Shown here in pieces: positions 45,547-56,027 of a stretch of 64,000 bases of DNA. The number at the start of each line of letters is the position of its first letter. Position 1 is the first letter of the stretch. The translations under genes and the position numbers were made by a program. Under the pieces are notes generated by a model. The model searched no databases. It was not told the DNA's origin and saw only the letters and a program-made list of their open reading frames with translations. The DNA is from Pseudazoarcus pumilus (GTDB taxonomy: Bacteria > Pseudomonadota > Gammaproteobacteria > Burkholderiales > Rhodocyclaceae): contig NZ_CP025682.1 in assembly GCF_002872475.1 (NCBI RefSeq), positions 2,914,001 to 2,978,000 of the forward strand, read 5' to 3'.

Positions 45547-46895
45547 TCGCCCGCAGCCGCACCCAGCGTCACCCGGGCGATCAATCCGCCTTCAGGGTGG
45601 TTGGTCAGCCTCACGTCGCCGCCCTGCGCACGCAGCAGGTTGCGTGCAATCGCCAGGCCCAGGCCGGTACCGCCGGTATCGCGGCTGCGCGATGATTCGG
45701 TGCGGTAGAACGGTTCGAAGACCTTTTCGAGTTCGTCTTCCGCCATGCCCGGCCCATGATCGCGGATCTCGAGGACGATGCGCTCACGCGCCGCGTGAAC
45801 AGTGATATCGACTCGTTCGCCGAACTTGATCCCGTTTTCCACGATATTCCACAAGGCGCGTCGCAGCGCCGGGGGGCGCGCCGGACAGGGCCGCCCCGCG
45901 CGCCCCGACACGGCAACCTGCCAGCCCAATTCGCGCGCGTCCTCGGTGATCGCATCGAGCAGGCCGTCGATATCCACCGGCTGCAGCGATGTGGCGTCGT
46001 CGCGGCTGCGCGCGAAATCCAGCCCTTCGCGGATCAGCGTCTGCATGGCGTCCAGATCGGCGTTGAAACGCTGGCGCAGTGCGGCATCGTCGATTTGCTC
46101 GGCACGCAGGCGCAGCCGAGTCACCGGCGTCTGCAGGTCGTGTGAGATCGCCGCGAGAATGCGCGTGCGCTCGCGAATGTGTTCGCGCACGCGCTGCTGC
46201 ATGCGATTGAACGCCGTGGCGGCGGCGGCGACTTCGGTCGGACCGCCGGTGGGCAGCGGCGCGGCACGCTCCGGATCGTCGCCCAGTCGGTTGGCCGCCT
46301 CTGCCATCGCGCGCAGCGGGCGCGTGGCCAGTCGCACCGCGATCCAGCTCAGCACCAGCACGCCGCCGACCAGGGCCGCCAGCGCGGCGAGCAGGCGCGC
46401 CGGCGCGGGCGCGCGGAACTCGGGCTGGGGCGGGATGCCCGGCATGTAGACGTTGAGCGGCGCGCCATCGGCCAGACGCACCGACACCAGCAACACGAAA
46501 CGCGACTCGCCACGGTGATGGTCGCCGCGCGAATGCTCCGAGCGCGGCAACAGATAGGCCGACGCGCGGCGTTCGGGCATCGCTTCCTGCAGCGCGCGCA
46601 CAAACGGATGATCGGCGTCGAGTTGCCGTGCATTCGAAGGAAACGGGCCGAGCGCCAGGCGCAGGCGTCGCCGACCGAGTTCCTCGATGCGCGCCGCACG
46701 CTCGGACGGACCCAGGTGGTCGAGCACGTCGGCCGTGGTCGCGACCTCCTGGGCAACGCCTTCGAACAGTGCCGCGCGACCGACGCGCTCGCGCTCGCCG
46801 ACGAACAGCGCGAAGCTCGCCGCGAGCACCAGCGCAATGCCGAGCAGCCAGATCGCCATCAGGCGGGCAAAGAGGCTGCGCGGAATCAGATTCAC
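45528..46895 (-). CDS. EnvZ-like sensor histidine kinase
   Basis: A protein of 455 residues. TM1 lies at about 10-30, a periplasmic sensor at 31-165, TM2 at about 166-188, and HAMP with LATRPLRAMAEAANRLGDDP. The H-box is LAAISHDLQTPVTRLRLRAE, with the phosphorylated His followed by D-L-Q-T-P as in EnvZ. The N-box is NIVENGIKFG, with G1 DHGPGMAEDELEKVFEPFYR and G2 GGTGLGLAIA. All catalytic boxes are intact. The periplasmic part contains a His-rich stretch (RSEHSRGDHHRGESR) that could sense metal or pH. It overlaps the response regulator gene by four bases. Confidence 0.9.
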   Translation of the reverse strand: MNLIPRSLFARLMAIWLLGIALVLAASFALFVGERERVGRAALFEGVAQEVATTADVLDHLGPSERAARIEELGRRRLRLALGPFPSNARQLDADHPFVRALQEAMPERRASAYLLPRSEHSRGDHHRGESRFVLLVSVRLADGAPLNVYMPGIPPQPEFRAPAPARLLAALAALVGGVLVLSWIAVRLATRPLRAMAEAANRLGDDPERAAPLPTGGPTEVAAAATAFNRMQQRVREHIRERTRILAAISHDLQTPVTRLRLRAEQIDDAALRQRFNADLDAMQTLIREGLDFARSRDDATSLQPVDIDGLLDAITEDARELGWQVAVSGRAGRPCPARPPALRRALWNIVENGIKFGERVDITVHAARERIVLEIRDHGPGMAEDELEKVFEPFYRTESSRSRDTGGTGLGLAIARNLLRAQGGDVRLTNHPEGGLIARVTLGAAAGEKNGHP

Positions 46896-47650
46896 GACGC
46901 GTCCGCCGTGACGGCGCGGACTTCGCTGGCGAGCACGTAGCCCTCGTTGCGCACGGTCTTGATGATGGCCGGCTCGCGCGCGCTGTCGCCCAGACGCTGG
47001 CGCAGGCGGCTGACCTGCAGGTCGATGGAACGGTCGAACACGTCGGCCTCGCGACCGCGCGTGAGCTCCATCAACTGATCACGGCTGAGCACGCGCTGCG
47101 GATGGGCGAGGAACACGGAAAGCAGGCGGTACTCGGCGCCGGACAAGGGCACGACCGTGCCTGCCGCATCGACCAGGTGACGCGCGACGGTGTCCAGCCG
47201 CCAGTCGCCGAAGCGCAGTTCACGCACCGCAGCCGACGCCGCGGCGTCGAGGTTGGGCGGCAGCGCGCGCGTACGCCTCAGGATGGCGCGGATGCGCGCG
47301 AACAGTTCGCGCGGCACGAAGGGCTTGGGCACATAGTCGTCGGCGCCCATCTCCAGCCCCACGATGCGGTCCATGTCCTCGCCGCGCGCGGTCAGCATCA
47401 GTACCGGAATGCCCGCCCGCGGACCGCCGGACGCGCGCAGATTGCGGCACAGCGTCAGCCCGTCCTCGCCGGGCATCATCAGATCGAGCACGATCAGATC
47501 GATGCGGTGCGCGTCGAGCGCGGCGCGCATCTCGCGCCCGTTGGCCGCGAGCGTGCAGCGCAGCCCCTGCTTCTCGAGATAGTCGGCGAGCAGTTCGCGA
47601 ATCTCGCGGTCGTCGTCGACGATCAGGACATGGTCTTGGGCGTGGCTCAT
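46892..47650 (-). CDS. OmpR-family response regulator
   Basis: A protein of 252 residues. The receiver domain (10-125) has VLIVDDDREIRELLADYLEK, the phospho-acceptor Asp in LIVLDLMMPGEDG, then the Thr in LMLTARGEDMDR and the Lys in DDYVPKPFVPREL. The C-terminal winged helix has VPLSGAEYRLLSVFLAHPQR, then DVFDRSIDLQVSRLRQRLGD. GAGGAG precedes ATG 47650. It is paired with the EnvZ-like kinase and transcribed divergently from the Spy-like chaperone gene, its likely target. Confidence 0.92.
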   Translation of the reverse strand: MSHAQDHVLIVDDDREIRELLADYLEKQGLRCTLAANGREMRAALDAHRIDLIVLDLMMPGEDGLTLCRNLRASGGPRAGIPVLMLTARGEDMDRIVGLEMGADDYVPKPFVPRELFARIRAILRRTRALPPNLDAAASAAVRELRFGDWRLDTVARHLVDAAGTVVPLSGAEYRLLSVFLAHPQRVLSRDQLMELTRGREADVFDRSIDLQVSRLRQRLGDSAREPAIIKTVRNEGYVLASEVRAVTADAS

Positions 47651-47722
47651 CGGAATCTCCTCGACACGCATCTTAAGCCGGCCGGGGCACGGCTTTGTAT
47701 CCCAGCGTATCGCAGTCAGTAC

Positions 47723-47761
47723 CGGACAAAGAGCGCTGCAACAAGGCCACCTGCGGACAAA
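47723..47761. promoter_or_regulatory. Direct repeat in the regulator/Spy divergent promoter region
   Basis: CGGACAAA occurs at 47723-47730 and again at 47754-47761, 31 bases apart (about three helical turns). It could be a binding site for the OmpR-type regulator. The spacing is longer than in classical CpxR or OmpR boxes, so this is tentative. Confidence 0.3.
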
Positions 47762-47833
47762 CGCCGCTTACATCGCGGTGATGCAATGGCCGTGTCGCCC
47801 GAACCCGGGCGCCCAACGCAACAGGAGTACACC

Positions 47834-48418
47834 ATGAAGACCTGGATCAAGACCACGCTCGCCGCCTCGCTGATCGCCGCCACCGCAGCCGGCGCCGGCA
47901 CCGCACTGGCCCGCGGCGGCGACTGCGCCGCACGCGGCAGCGAAGACCGGCCGCACGCCCAGCGCATGGCGCCCGAAGAGCGCGCCACGCACATGGGCGA
48001 GCAGGTGGAACTCAAGCTCGCGCGCCTGGAACTGGCGCTGGCACTGACGCCGGAACAGCGCCCCGCCTGGGACGCGCTGGCCGCCACCGTGCGCGCCCGG
48101 ACCGGCGCCATGGCCGAGCGCATGCGTGAGCATCGTGACGCCGGCCGGCCCGACACCGCCGTCGATCGCATCGCCCGCATGGAGCAGATGAGCGGGCGCA
48201 TGCACTCGGCCAGCGGCGAGCTCCGCCAGGCCGTCGAGGGCTTGTACGCGAAGCTGTCCGACGCACAGAAGATCGTCTTCGACGCCGACTTTGCCCTGCC
48301 CGGCCACGGCCGCTTCGGCCCGCAGGCCAGGGGCTCGCGCGGCGAACACCACGGCGACGGCGCGCGCCACGAACAGCGTCGTCACGGCGGCCACGAGCAC
48401 GGTCACGGCCGCGGCTGA
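47834..48418 (+). CDS. Spy/CpxP-family periplasmic chaperone
   Basis: A protein of 194 residues with a signal peptide (TLAASLIAATAAGAGTALA). The mature part has the LTxxQ-type repeats ALALTPEQRPAWDALAATVR and YAKLSDAQKIVFDADFALPG within a helical cradle. The tail is extremely rich in His, Gly and Arg (RGEHHGDGARHEQRRHGGHE, then HGHGRG), a potential metal-binding segment. Spy-like proteins prevent aggregation in the periplasm under envelope or metal stress. The divergent two-component system, whose sensor also has a His-rich loop, is the likely controller. Confidence 0.82.
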   Translation: MKTWIKTTLAASLIAATAAGAGTALARGGDCAARGSEDRPHAQRMAPEERATHMGEQVELKLARLELALALTPEQRPAWDALAATVRARTGAMAERMREHRDAGRPDTAVDRIARMEQMSGRMHSASGELRQAVEGLYAKLSDAQKIVFDADFALPGHGRFGPQARGSRGEHHGDGARHEQRRHGGHEHGHGRG

Positions 48419-48437
48419 GCAAGCGTCACAAACGCAA

Positions 48438-48464
48438 CGGCCACCCCGAGGGGTGGCCGTTTTT
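48438..48464 (+). terminator. Rho-independent terminator after the Spy-like gene
   Basis: CGGCCACCCC-GA-GGGGTGGCCG followed by TTTTT, 20 bases after the stop codon. Confidence 0.9.
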
Positions 48465-48481
48465 CGTCGCGCCGACCGGCT

Positions 48482-49090
48482 TCAGGCGCGCGCGAAGGCC
48501 GCGTCGATTTCGGCGCGCAGCGCTGCATAGTCGTTCGTCACCGGATACTGCGGGAACTCGCGGATGACGTTCTCGGGCGGATGGAAGAGGATGCCGCCGT
48601 GAGCCTCGCCGAGCATCGCCGTGTCGTTGTACGAGTCGCCCGCCGCGACCACGGTGAAGTTCAGTTCCTTGAAACGGCGCACCGCCTCGCGCTTCTGGTC
48701 GGGCATGCGCAGATGGTAGTTCACGACCCGGCCGGCCTCGTCCGCCTCCAGACTGTGGCAGAACAGCGTCGGCCAGCCGAGCTGGCGCATGAGCGGGTGA
48801 GCGAACTCGTAGAAGGTATCGGACAGGATCACCACCTGGTAATCCTCGCGCAGCGCGTCGAGGAAGGCGCGTGCACCGTCCATCGGCGCCATCGTCGAGA
48901 TCACTTCCTGGATCTGCGGCAGGCCCAGCGACTGCTGCGCCAGGATGTCCAGACGATAGCGCATCAAGGTGTCGTAGTCCGGCTCGTCACGCGTGGTGCG
49001 GCGCAGCTCCGGCACACCCGCGCGCTCGGCGAATTCGATCCAGATTTCGGGGACGAGCACCCCTTCGAGGTCGAGGCAGACGATCTTCAC
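48482..49090 (-). CDS. thrH: Phosphoserine phosphatase / homoserine phosphotransferase ThrH
   Basis: A HAD-superfamily enzyme of 202 residues. Motif I is VCLDLEGVLVPEIWIEFAER (Asp nucleophile in D-L-E-G), motif II VVILSDTFYEF, and motif III/IV AAGDSYNDTAMLGEAHGGIL. The D-L-E-G-V-L-V-P-E form and the specific length are those of ThrH, which dephosphorylates phosphoserine and can transfer phosphate to homoserine. The start is GTG at 49090; earlier in-frame ATGs lead into sequence antisense to the DUF2254 gene and were rejected. Confidence 0.9.
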   Translation of the reverse strand: MKIVCLDLEGVLVPEIWIEFAERAGVPELRRTTRDEPDYDTLMRYRLDILAQQSLGLPQIQEVISTMAPMDGARAFLDALREDYQVVILSDTFYEFAHPLMRQLGWPTLFCHSLEADEAGRVVNYHLRMPDQKREAVRRFKELNFTVVAAGDSYNDTAMLGEAHGGILFHPPENVIREFPQYPVTNDYAALRAEIDAAFARA

Positions 49091-49148
49091 GTTCGGGCCT
49101 TGTGTTGGGAAAAAAGAGCGCGCGATTGTAGCACCGCGGCGGCACCGC

Positions 49149-50441
49149 TCATCCGCGCTCGCTGCCACGCATGCCGCGCTCGACGCCTTCCTCGCCGACT
49201 TCGGCGGCCAGGCGCCGCAACAGGGTCTTGTCTTCGTCGAGCGCGAGCGCGGCCTCGGCGTGCGCGCGGGACAGGCGCGCCAGGCGCATCGCCGGCTCGC
49301 GGAAGTTCGCGCCCATGCGCGCGAGCATCGCCAGTGCCTTGAGCAATCGCATGTGCACTTCGACCAGCGACGCGCCGTCGCGCGCGATCGGCGCGAACAC
49401 GTCATTGAAGAAGTCGCCCACGTCCAGCGTCGGCACGTGCACCCGCGGGCACGGCACCTCGTCTCCCGGACGACCGTCGAAGTCGGCGCACGCGGCAAGC
49501 GCGCGCACCGCGCGGCCGATGACGTCGATCGCGGTGGCCGGGTCGTTGACGGCGGGCGATAGCGCGCGCGAGGCGATCTCGGCGAGCACCGACAGGCCGA
49601 AACGCGGGTCCTGATAGAAGGAGCGGCCGTTGTCGACGACGAAGGCATCGAGCAAAAGCCCGGCGCCGTCGTCCGTGTCGTCTCCGGTGATCCATGCCAC
49701 CGGCCGGCTCGGCTCGACATAGCTGCCTGGCACGGCAACGACGTAGATCTCGCCCGAGTGAGCCTCGGCCCAGTCCTGCAGCACACCCACGTCGATGTGC
49801 TGCACGTAGCCGATGCGCGCATCGAACAGCGCCGTCGCATTCTCGGGAATGTCGTCCGGGTCGGCCAGCAGGCGCGCACCCAGACAAGGCGCCTCGACCC
49901 AGTTGGCGAGTGCCTCGCTCGCGGCCTCCTCTACACGGCGCGTGGTGTCGTCGACGCGGCCGAAGGCCGACAGGTGCTGGATCCAGCGCAGCAGCGTGAC
50001 CACGATCAGCACGATCACCCCGATCGTGAACACGAACAGGGTCACCCGCCCCTGTTCGCCATACAGTTCGGTGGCCAGTGCGACGATGCCCAGCAGCGCG
50101 AACAGGAAGCTGCCGATGAAGGTCGCCAGCACGTTCTGCGTGGTGGTGTCCTCGCGCAGCAGCCGGGTTGCGCGCGGCGTGACCTGGCTGGTCGCCGCAC
50201 CATAAGCCGAGACCATCGTGGTCAGCGAGAACGTGGTCACGGCCAGCATGCTGCTGGCCAGAATCGACAGGATGTCGTCGACCGATCCGGCGCCGATCAT
50301 CGCCGCGAAGTCGTCCGGGATGCGTTCGCGAAACAGGCCGGCCAGGCCGACGGCGACGACGGCGAGCAGCGAGATCAGCGCAGCGCGCACCCACAACCTG
50401 CGCGTGAACTGCATCCACACCCATTCCCAGCGCGAGGTCAT
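49149..50441 (-). CDS. DUF2254 predicted membrane protein
   Basis: A protein of 430 residues. Four membrane helices lie in the first 155 residues (LWVRAALISLLAVVAVGLAG, then MLAVTTFSLTTMVSAYGAAT, then FIGSFLFALLGIVALATELY, then LFVFTIGVIVLIVVTLLRWI). A large cytoplasmic domain follows with GYVQHIDVGVLQDWAEAHSG and FGLSVLAEIASRALSPAVND, then PATAIDVIGRAVR. This is the DUF2254 signature. No function is known; the fold has been compared to channel-like proteins. Confidence 0.87.
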   Translation of the reverse strand: MTSRWEWVWMQFTRRLWVRAALISLLAVVAVGLAGLFRERIPDDFAAMIGAGSVDDILSILASSMLAVTTFSLTTMVSAYGAATSQVTPRATRLLREDTTTQNVLATFIGSFLFALLGIVALATELYGEQGRVTLFVFTIGVIVLIVVTLLRWIQHLSAFGRVDDTTRRVEEAASEALANWVEAPCLGARLLADPDDIPENATALFDARIGYVQHIDVGVLQDWAEAHSGEIYVVAVPGSYVEPSRPVAWITGDDTDDGAGLLLDAFVVDNGRSFYQDPRFGLSVLAEIASRALSPAVNDPATAIDVIGRAVRALAACADFDGRPGDEVPCPRVHVPTLDVGDFFNDVFAPIARDGASLVEVHMRLLKALAMLARMGANFREPAMRLARLSRAHAEAALALDEDKTLLRRLAAEVGEEGVERGMRGSERG

Positions 50442-50528
50442 GGCATTACTCCGGATTTCGGTCCCAGCGGCGATTCTTCGTCATCCGCGCGCGCAATACA
50501 ATCGCCGCGCACCACGGAGGGGCGCTTT

Positions 50529-52460
<1,932 letters not shown>

Positions 52461-52567
52461 GTGGACCGCATGCAAAGCGAGGCAAAGGCGGTATTCTATC
52501 GGTCTTGGACGCTGCGGTCCCGATCGGACCGCCCCGACCGCGTGCGGAACCCACACCTCACGGACCC

Positions 52568-53983
52568 ATGATGCCCAAACGCCTACTGCTCGCCGTCCTG
52601 CTCACCCAGGCCCTGTTCGCCGCCAACGTCGCCTTCGCCGACGAGGAATCCGAAGCCGTGCTCGAGCGCGCACGGGACCTGATCGAGCGCGGCGAGGCCC
52701 TGCGCGAGAAGGCCGAGGCGCGCTTTCGCCGCGCCGAGGTGATCTGCTACAAGGTCTTCCTCGTCAATTCCTGCCTGAGCGCAGCGCGCGAAAAGCGTCT
52801 CGAGATGATCCGCGAGGCACGCGACCTGGAGATGGCCGGCAAGCGCCTCGAGCTCGAGGAGAAGCGCCGCCAGGCCGAAGCACGCGGCGCGCCATCGACG
52901 CTCGAGGACCGCCCCGTCCCGCAGCCCACCGAGATCCCCGCCGCCGAGCCTGACCCGGAGGCGGAGCGCGTACGCGAGGAACGCCGTCGCGCCGCCGAGG
53001 AGGCCGAGGCACGCGCCGCCGAGGAGCGCGCCCGCCGCGAGGCCGAGCTGGCCGAGGAAATCGAGCAGCGCGAACAGCGCCTGAAGGAAGCCGAGCCGGC
53101 GCCCGAGGCGGATGAACTCGCTCCGCTGATGACACCCGAGGAAGCCGATCGCCTGCGCGAGGAGCGCCGCCGCGCCGCCGAGGAAGCCGAACGTGCCGTC
53201 GAGCCCCCCGGCATGGAAGAGGCGGAGGCCGAACGCTTGCGCGAAGAGCGCCGCCGCGCCGCCGAAGAGGCCGAAGCGCGCGCCGCCGAAGAGCGCGCCC
53301 GACGCTTCGGCGAAGACGGCGAAACCGAAGCGGTGCCGGAACAACCGGTCGCGACCCCGGCGGACCCTGACAAGCTCACGGTGGACCCGGCGCTGATTCC
53401 CGACAGAACGCCGGATCCTGCTGCGGAACGCGAACCCAGGCCTGCACCGCAACCCGTTCCGACGCCGCAGCCGAAACCCGAACCGGCGCCGATGCCCAAA
53501 GCCGCTCCCGAACCCGCGCCGGCGCCTGCACCCAGGCCCGAGCCTGCGCCCGTGCCGGCACCGGCGCCGACGCCCGAGCCCAAGCCCGAACCCGCGCGCA
53601 AACCGGAGGCCGCGCCGATGCCCGAGGCGGTGCCGACCCCCGAGCCGGCGCCCGCGGCACCGACCCCTCCCCGACCCGAACCCGAGCCACTGCCCGAGGC
53701 ACCGCCTGCGCCGACCGAGCCACCCGGACTCGACGACATCACGCCATCGCAGCTTCCGGAGCCCCCGGCCGAGCCCAAGGCCCTGCCGTTGCCAATGCCC
53801 GCGCCGGGCGAGGAGGCGCGCCTGGCCAAACCGCGCACGGGTGGCGCCAATCCGGGCTACGGCATGCCGCTCAATCCGCCCGAGTTCGAGACCGAACCGG
53901 CCACGGTGATGCCGGTTCCTACGCCGCACGACGAGGTGGTGCCGCAGGAAGAGGAAATGAAGCCGCTGCTGCCCGGCAACTGA
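52568..53983 (+). CDS. Exported coiled-coil and proline-rich repeat protein
   Basis: A protein of 471 residues. A signal peptide (RLLLAVLLTQALFAANVAFA) is followed by a helical part with two Cys (EVICYKVFLVNSCLSAAREK). Long charged coiled coils come next, containing near-identical repeats (REERRRAAEEAEARAAEERA twice and a shorter copy). About 170 residues of Pro-Ala/Pro-Glu/Pro-Lys low complexity (PTPQPKPEPAPMPKAAPEPA and similar) follow, then an acidic end. The layout suggests a periplasmic spacer or envelope-spanning structural protein like TonB or TolA, but no terminal interaction domain is recognisable. No family assignment. Confidence 0.72.
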   Translation: MMPKRLLLAVLLTQALFAANVAFADEESEAVLERARDLIERGEALREKAEARFRRAEVICYKVFLVNSCLSAAREKRLEMIREARDLEMAGKRLELEEKRRQAEARGAPSTLEDRPVPQPTEIPAAEPDPEAERVREERRRAAEEAEARAAEERARREAELAEEIEQREQRLKEAEPAPEADELAPLMTPEEADRLREERRRAAEEAERAVEPPGMEEAEAERLREERRRAAEEAEARAAEERARRFGEDGETEAVPEQPVATPADPDKLTVDPALIPDRTPDPAAEREPRPAPQPVPTPQPKPEPAPMPKAAPEPAPAPAPRPEPAPVPAPAPTPEPKPEPARKPEAAPMPEAVPTPEPAPAAPTPPRPEPEPLPEAPPAPTEPPGLDDITPSQLPEPPAEPKALPLPMPAPGEEARLAKPRTGGANPGYGMPLNPPEFETEPATVMPVPTPHDEVVPQEEEMKPLLPGN

Positions 53984-53998
53984 GCGCCGACGGCGCGT

Positions 53999-55060
53999 TC
54001 AGTCGACGACGCGTACCGGGCCGACGCCGGACGGAATCTTGAGCCGCGCGTTCAGTTCGCGCGTGACCTCGATGCGCCCGTCGTCGGCCACGCGCAGGCC
54101 ATGCTCGATGTCGTAGGCGCGCAGGTAGCGCAGCCAGTCGTCGCCGGCGATGAACGGCGACTTGCTGGCCGCATCCGACCACGTTCCTGCGCGCTCGCGC
54201 GGCGTGACCAGCACGGTCAGCGCCTGCGTACCCTCGGCCGGATAGCCGGTGCGCGGATCGAGCAGGTGGGAATAGCGCTCACCGTCGATCTCGAAGAAGC
54301 GCTGATAGTCGCCCGAGGTGCCGATGGCCTCGCCGTCGTATAGCGGCAAGGTGGCCAGCGGGCGCGGCTCGCGCGGATGCTGGATGCCGATGCGCCACGG
54401 CAGGTCGCCCTTGCCGCCCAGCGCCATGACGTTGCCGCCGATGTTGATGAGCGCATTGCCCACACCCATCTCGCGCAGGATGGCCGCCGCCCGGTCGAGC
54501 GCATAGCCCTTGGCATAGCCGCCCAGATCGATCTGCACCGCCGGGTTCTCCGTACTTACCGTCGTGCCGTCGATGGTCAGGTCCGACATGCGCGGACGCG
54601 CCTCCAGCACCGTTTGCAGCGCGTCGGCGTCCGGCAGTTCCGGCTCGAACTCCTCGTCGTGAAAGCCCCACAACGCGATCAGCCGACCCAGCGCCGGATC
54701 GAACAACTCGTCGCCGCGCTCGGCGATCTCGGTCGCGTCGGCCAGCAGCGTCGCCAGCTCCTCGGACACCTCGGCCGGATCGCCCTGCGCGAGCGCCTCG
54801 TTGAGCCGTGTGACCTCGGACGGCTGCCAAGCGTGCAGCGCATGGTGCAGGCGGTCGAACTCCTGCAGCACGGCGGCCATCGCCGCCTCGGCCTGCTCCT
54901 GCGAGTTTCCGTAGACGGTGAGGTCGACCCGCGTGCCGAAGACGTAGGCCTCCTGCTGGAACAGTTGCGGCCGGGCGCAGGCGGTGAGCAGCGCGACGAG
55001 CAGGCAAAGCGCGACCGCGCGGGCCGCGGCTCGCGGGCGGACTGCGAAGGGAAGGCTCAT
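53999..55060 (-). CDS. apbE: FAD:protein FMN transferase (ApbE family), lipoprotein
   Basis: A protein of 353 residues with a lipoprotein signal (ALCLLVALLTACARPQ, lipobox LTAC). ApbE motifs are FGTRVDLTVYGNSQEQAEAA, then VQIDLGGYAKGYALDRAAAI, then NALINIGGNVMALG, IGTSGDYQRFFEIDG, and HLLDPRTGYPAEGTQALTVL with the Mg2+-binding Asp/Thr region. It attaches FMN to Thr of target proteins such as Rnf/Nqr subunits or other flavoproteins in the periplasm. Its start overlaps the gshB stop (ATGA), so it is the last gene of the glutathione operon, an unusual partner. Confidence 0.92.
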   Translation of the reverse strand: MSLPFAVRPRAAARAVALCLLVALLTACARPQLFQQEAYVFGTRVDLTVYGNSQEQAEAAMAAVLQEFDRLHHALHAWQPSEVTRLNEALAQGDPAEVSEELATLLADATEIAERGDELFDPALGRLIALWGFHDEEFEPELPDADALQTVLEARPRMSDLTIDGTTVSTENPAVQIDLGGYAKGYALDRAAAILREMGVGNALINIGGNVMALGGKGDLPWRIGIQHPREPRPLATLPLYDGEAIGTSGDYQRFFEIDGERYSHLLDPRTGYPAEGTQALTVLVTPRERAGTWSDAASKSPFIAGDDWLRYLRAYDIEHGLRVADDGRIEVTRELNARLKIPSGVGPVRVVD

Positions 55061-56004
55061 GCGCAGGCCTGTTCGAGCTTGTCGACGAACAGGGCGGCGA
55101 CCTGGAAGTCGCTCTGGTCCTCGATTTCTACGAAACAGGTGGGGCTGGTGACGTTGATCTCGGTGAGATGCCCGCCGATCAGGTCGAGCCCCACCACCAT
55201 CAAGCCGCGCTGCCACAGGATGGGCGCGAGATGCTCGGCGATCTCGCGCTCGCGTCCGGTGAGCGGCATCGCCACACCACGCCCGCCAGCAGCCAGATTG
55301 CCGCGCGTCTCGCCGGCGGCCGGGATGCGCGCCAGCGCGAAGGGCACGACCTCGCCGCCGATGATCAGCACGCGCTTGTCGCCCTCGGCGATGCCGGGCA
55401 GATAGCGCTGCGCCATGATGGTGCGCGTACCCTCGTGGGTGAGCGTCTCGAGGATGACGTTGCGGTTGGGGTCGTCGGCACGCACGCGAAAGATCTGGCT
55501 ACCCCCCATGCCGTCGAGCGGCTTGAGCACCACGTCGCCGATCTCGTCGATGAAGCCCTGCACCTCGGCCGGATCGCGCGCGACCAGCGTGGTCGCGCAG
55601 AAATCGGGAAACTCGGCGATCGCCAGCTTCTCGGAGTGGTCGCGGATCGCGCGCGGGTCGTTGAGCACGCGCGCACCGGCCGCCACGGCACGCTCGAGAA
55701 GCCAGGTGGCGGTGACGTATTCGAAATCGAAGGGCGGGTCCTGGCGCATCACGACTGCATCGAAGTCGGTCAACGGCGCCTCGGCGCAGTTACCCGGCGC
55801 ATACCAGGGGCTGTTCTCGACCGACAGCCGCAATTCCAGCGCCCGCGCGCACACCATGCCGTCGCGCCAACACAGGCCTTCGCGGCCGATCGCGAAGACC
55901 TCATGACCGCGCGCAGCGGCCTCGCGCATCATCGCGATGCTCGAATCCTTGTAGGGCTTGAGGTGGTCGAGCGGGTCGAGGATGAAGGCGAATCGCTTGT
56001 ACAT
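55057..56004 (-). CDS. gshB: Glutathione synthetase
   Basis: A protein of 315 residues, the standard length for bacterial GshB, which adds glycine to gamma-glutamylcysteine. The N-terminus FAFILDPLDHLKPYKDSSIA and the ATP-grasp segments VVMRQDPPFDFEYVTATWLL, then VVLKPLDGMGGSQIFRV, then GDKRVLIIGGEVVPFALARI, PAAGETRGNLAAGG and LTEINVTSPTCFVEI are all typical and intact. It lies 23 bases after gshA and overlaps apbE by four bases. Confidence 0.96.
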   Translation of the reverse strand: MYKRFAFILDPLDHLKPYKDSSIAMMREAAARGHEVFAIGREGLCWRDGMVCARALELRLSVENSPWYAPGNCAEAPLTDFDAVVMRQDPPFDFEYVTATWLLERAVAAGARVLNDPRAIRDHSEKLAIAEFPDFCATTLVARDPAEVQGFIDEIGDVVLKPLDGMGGSQIFRVRADDPNRNVILETLTHEGTRTIMAQRYLPGIAEGDKRVLIIGGEVVPFALARIPAAGETRGNLAAGGRGVAMPLTGREREIAEHLAPILWQRGLMVVGLDLIGGHLTEINVTSPTCFVEIEDQSDFQVAALFVDKLEQACA

Positions 56005-56027
56005 GACGTATGTCCTCAGAGCATGCG

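Noticed and set aside
48482-49879. A 465-residue version of ThrH starting at 49879
   Set aside because: The first 260 residues are antisense to DUF2254 and lack protein-like composition; the ThrH family starts at the GTG at 49090.
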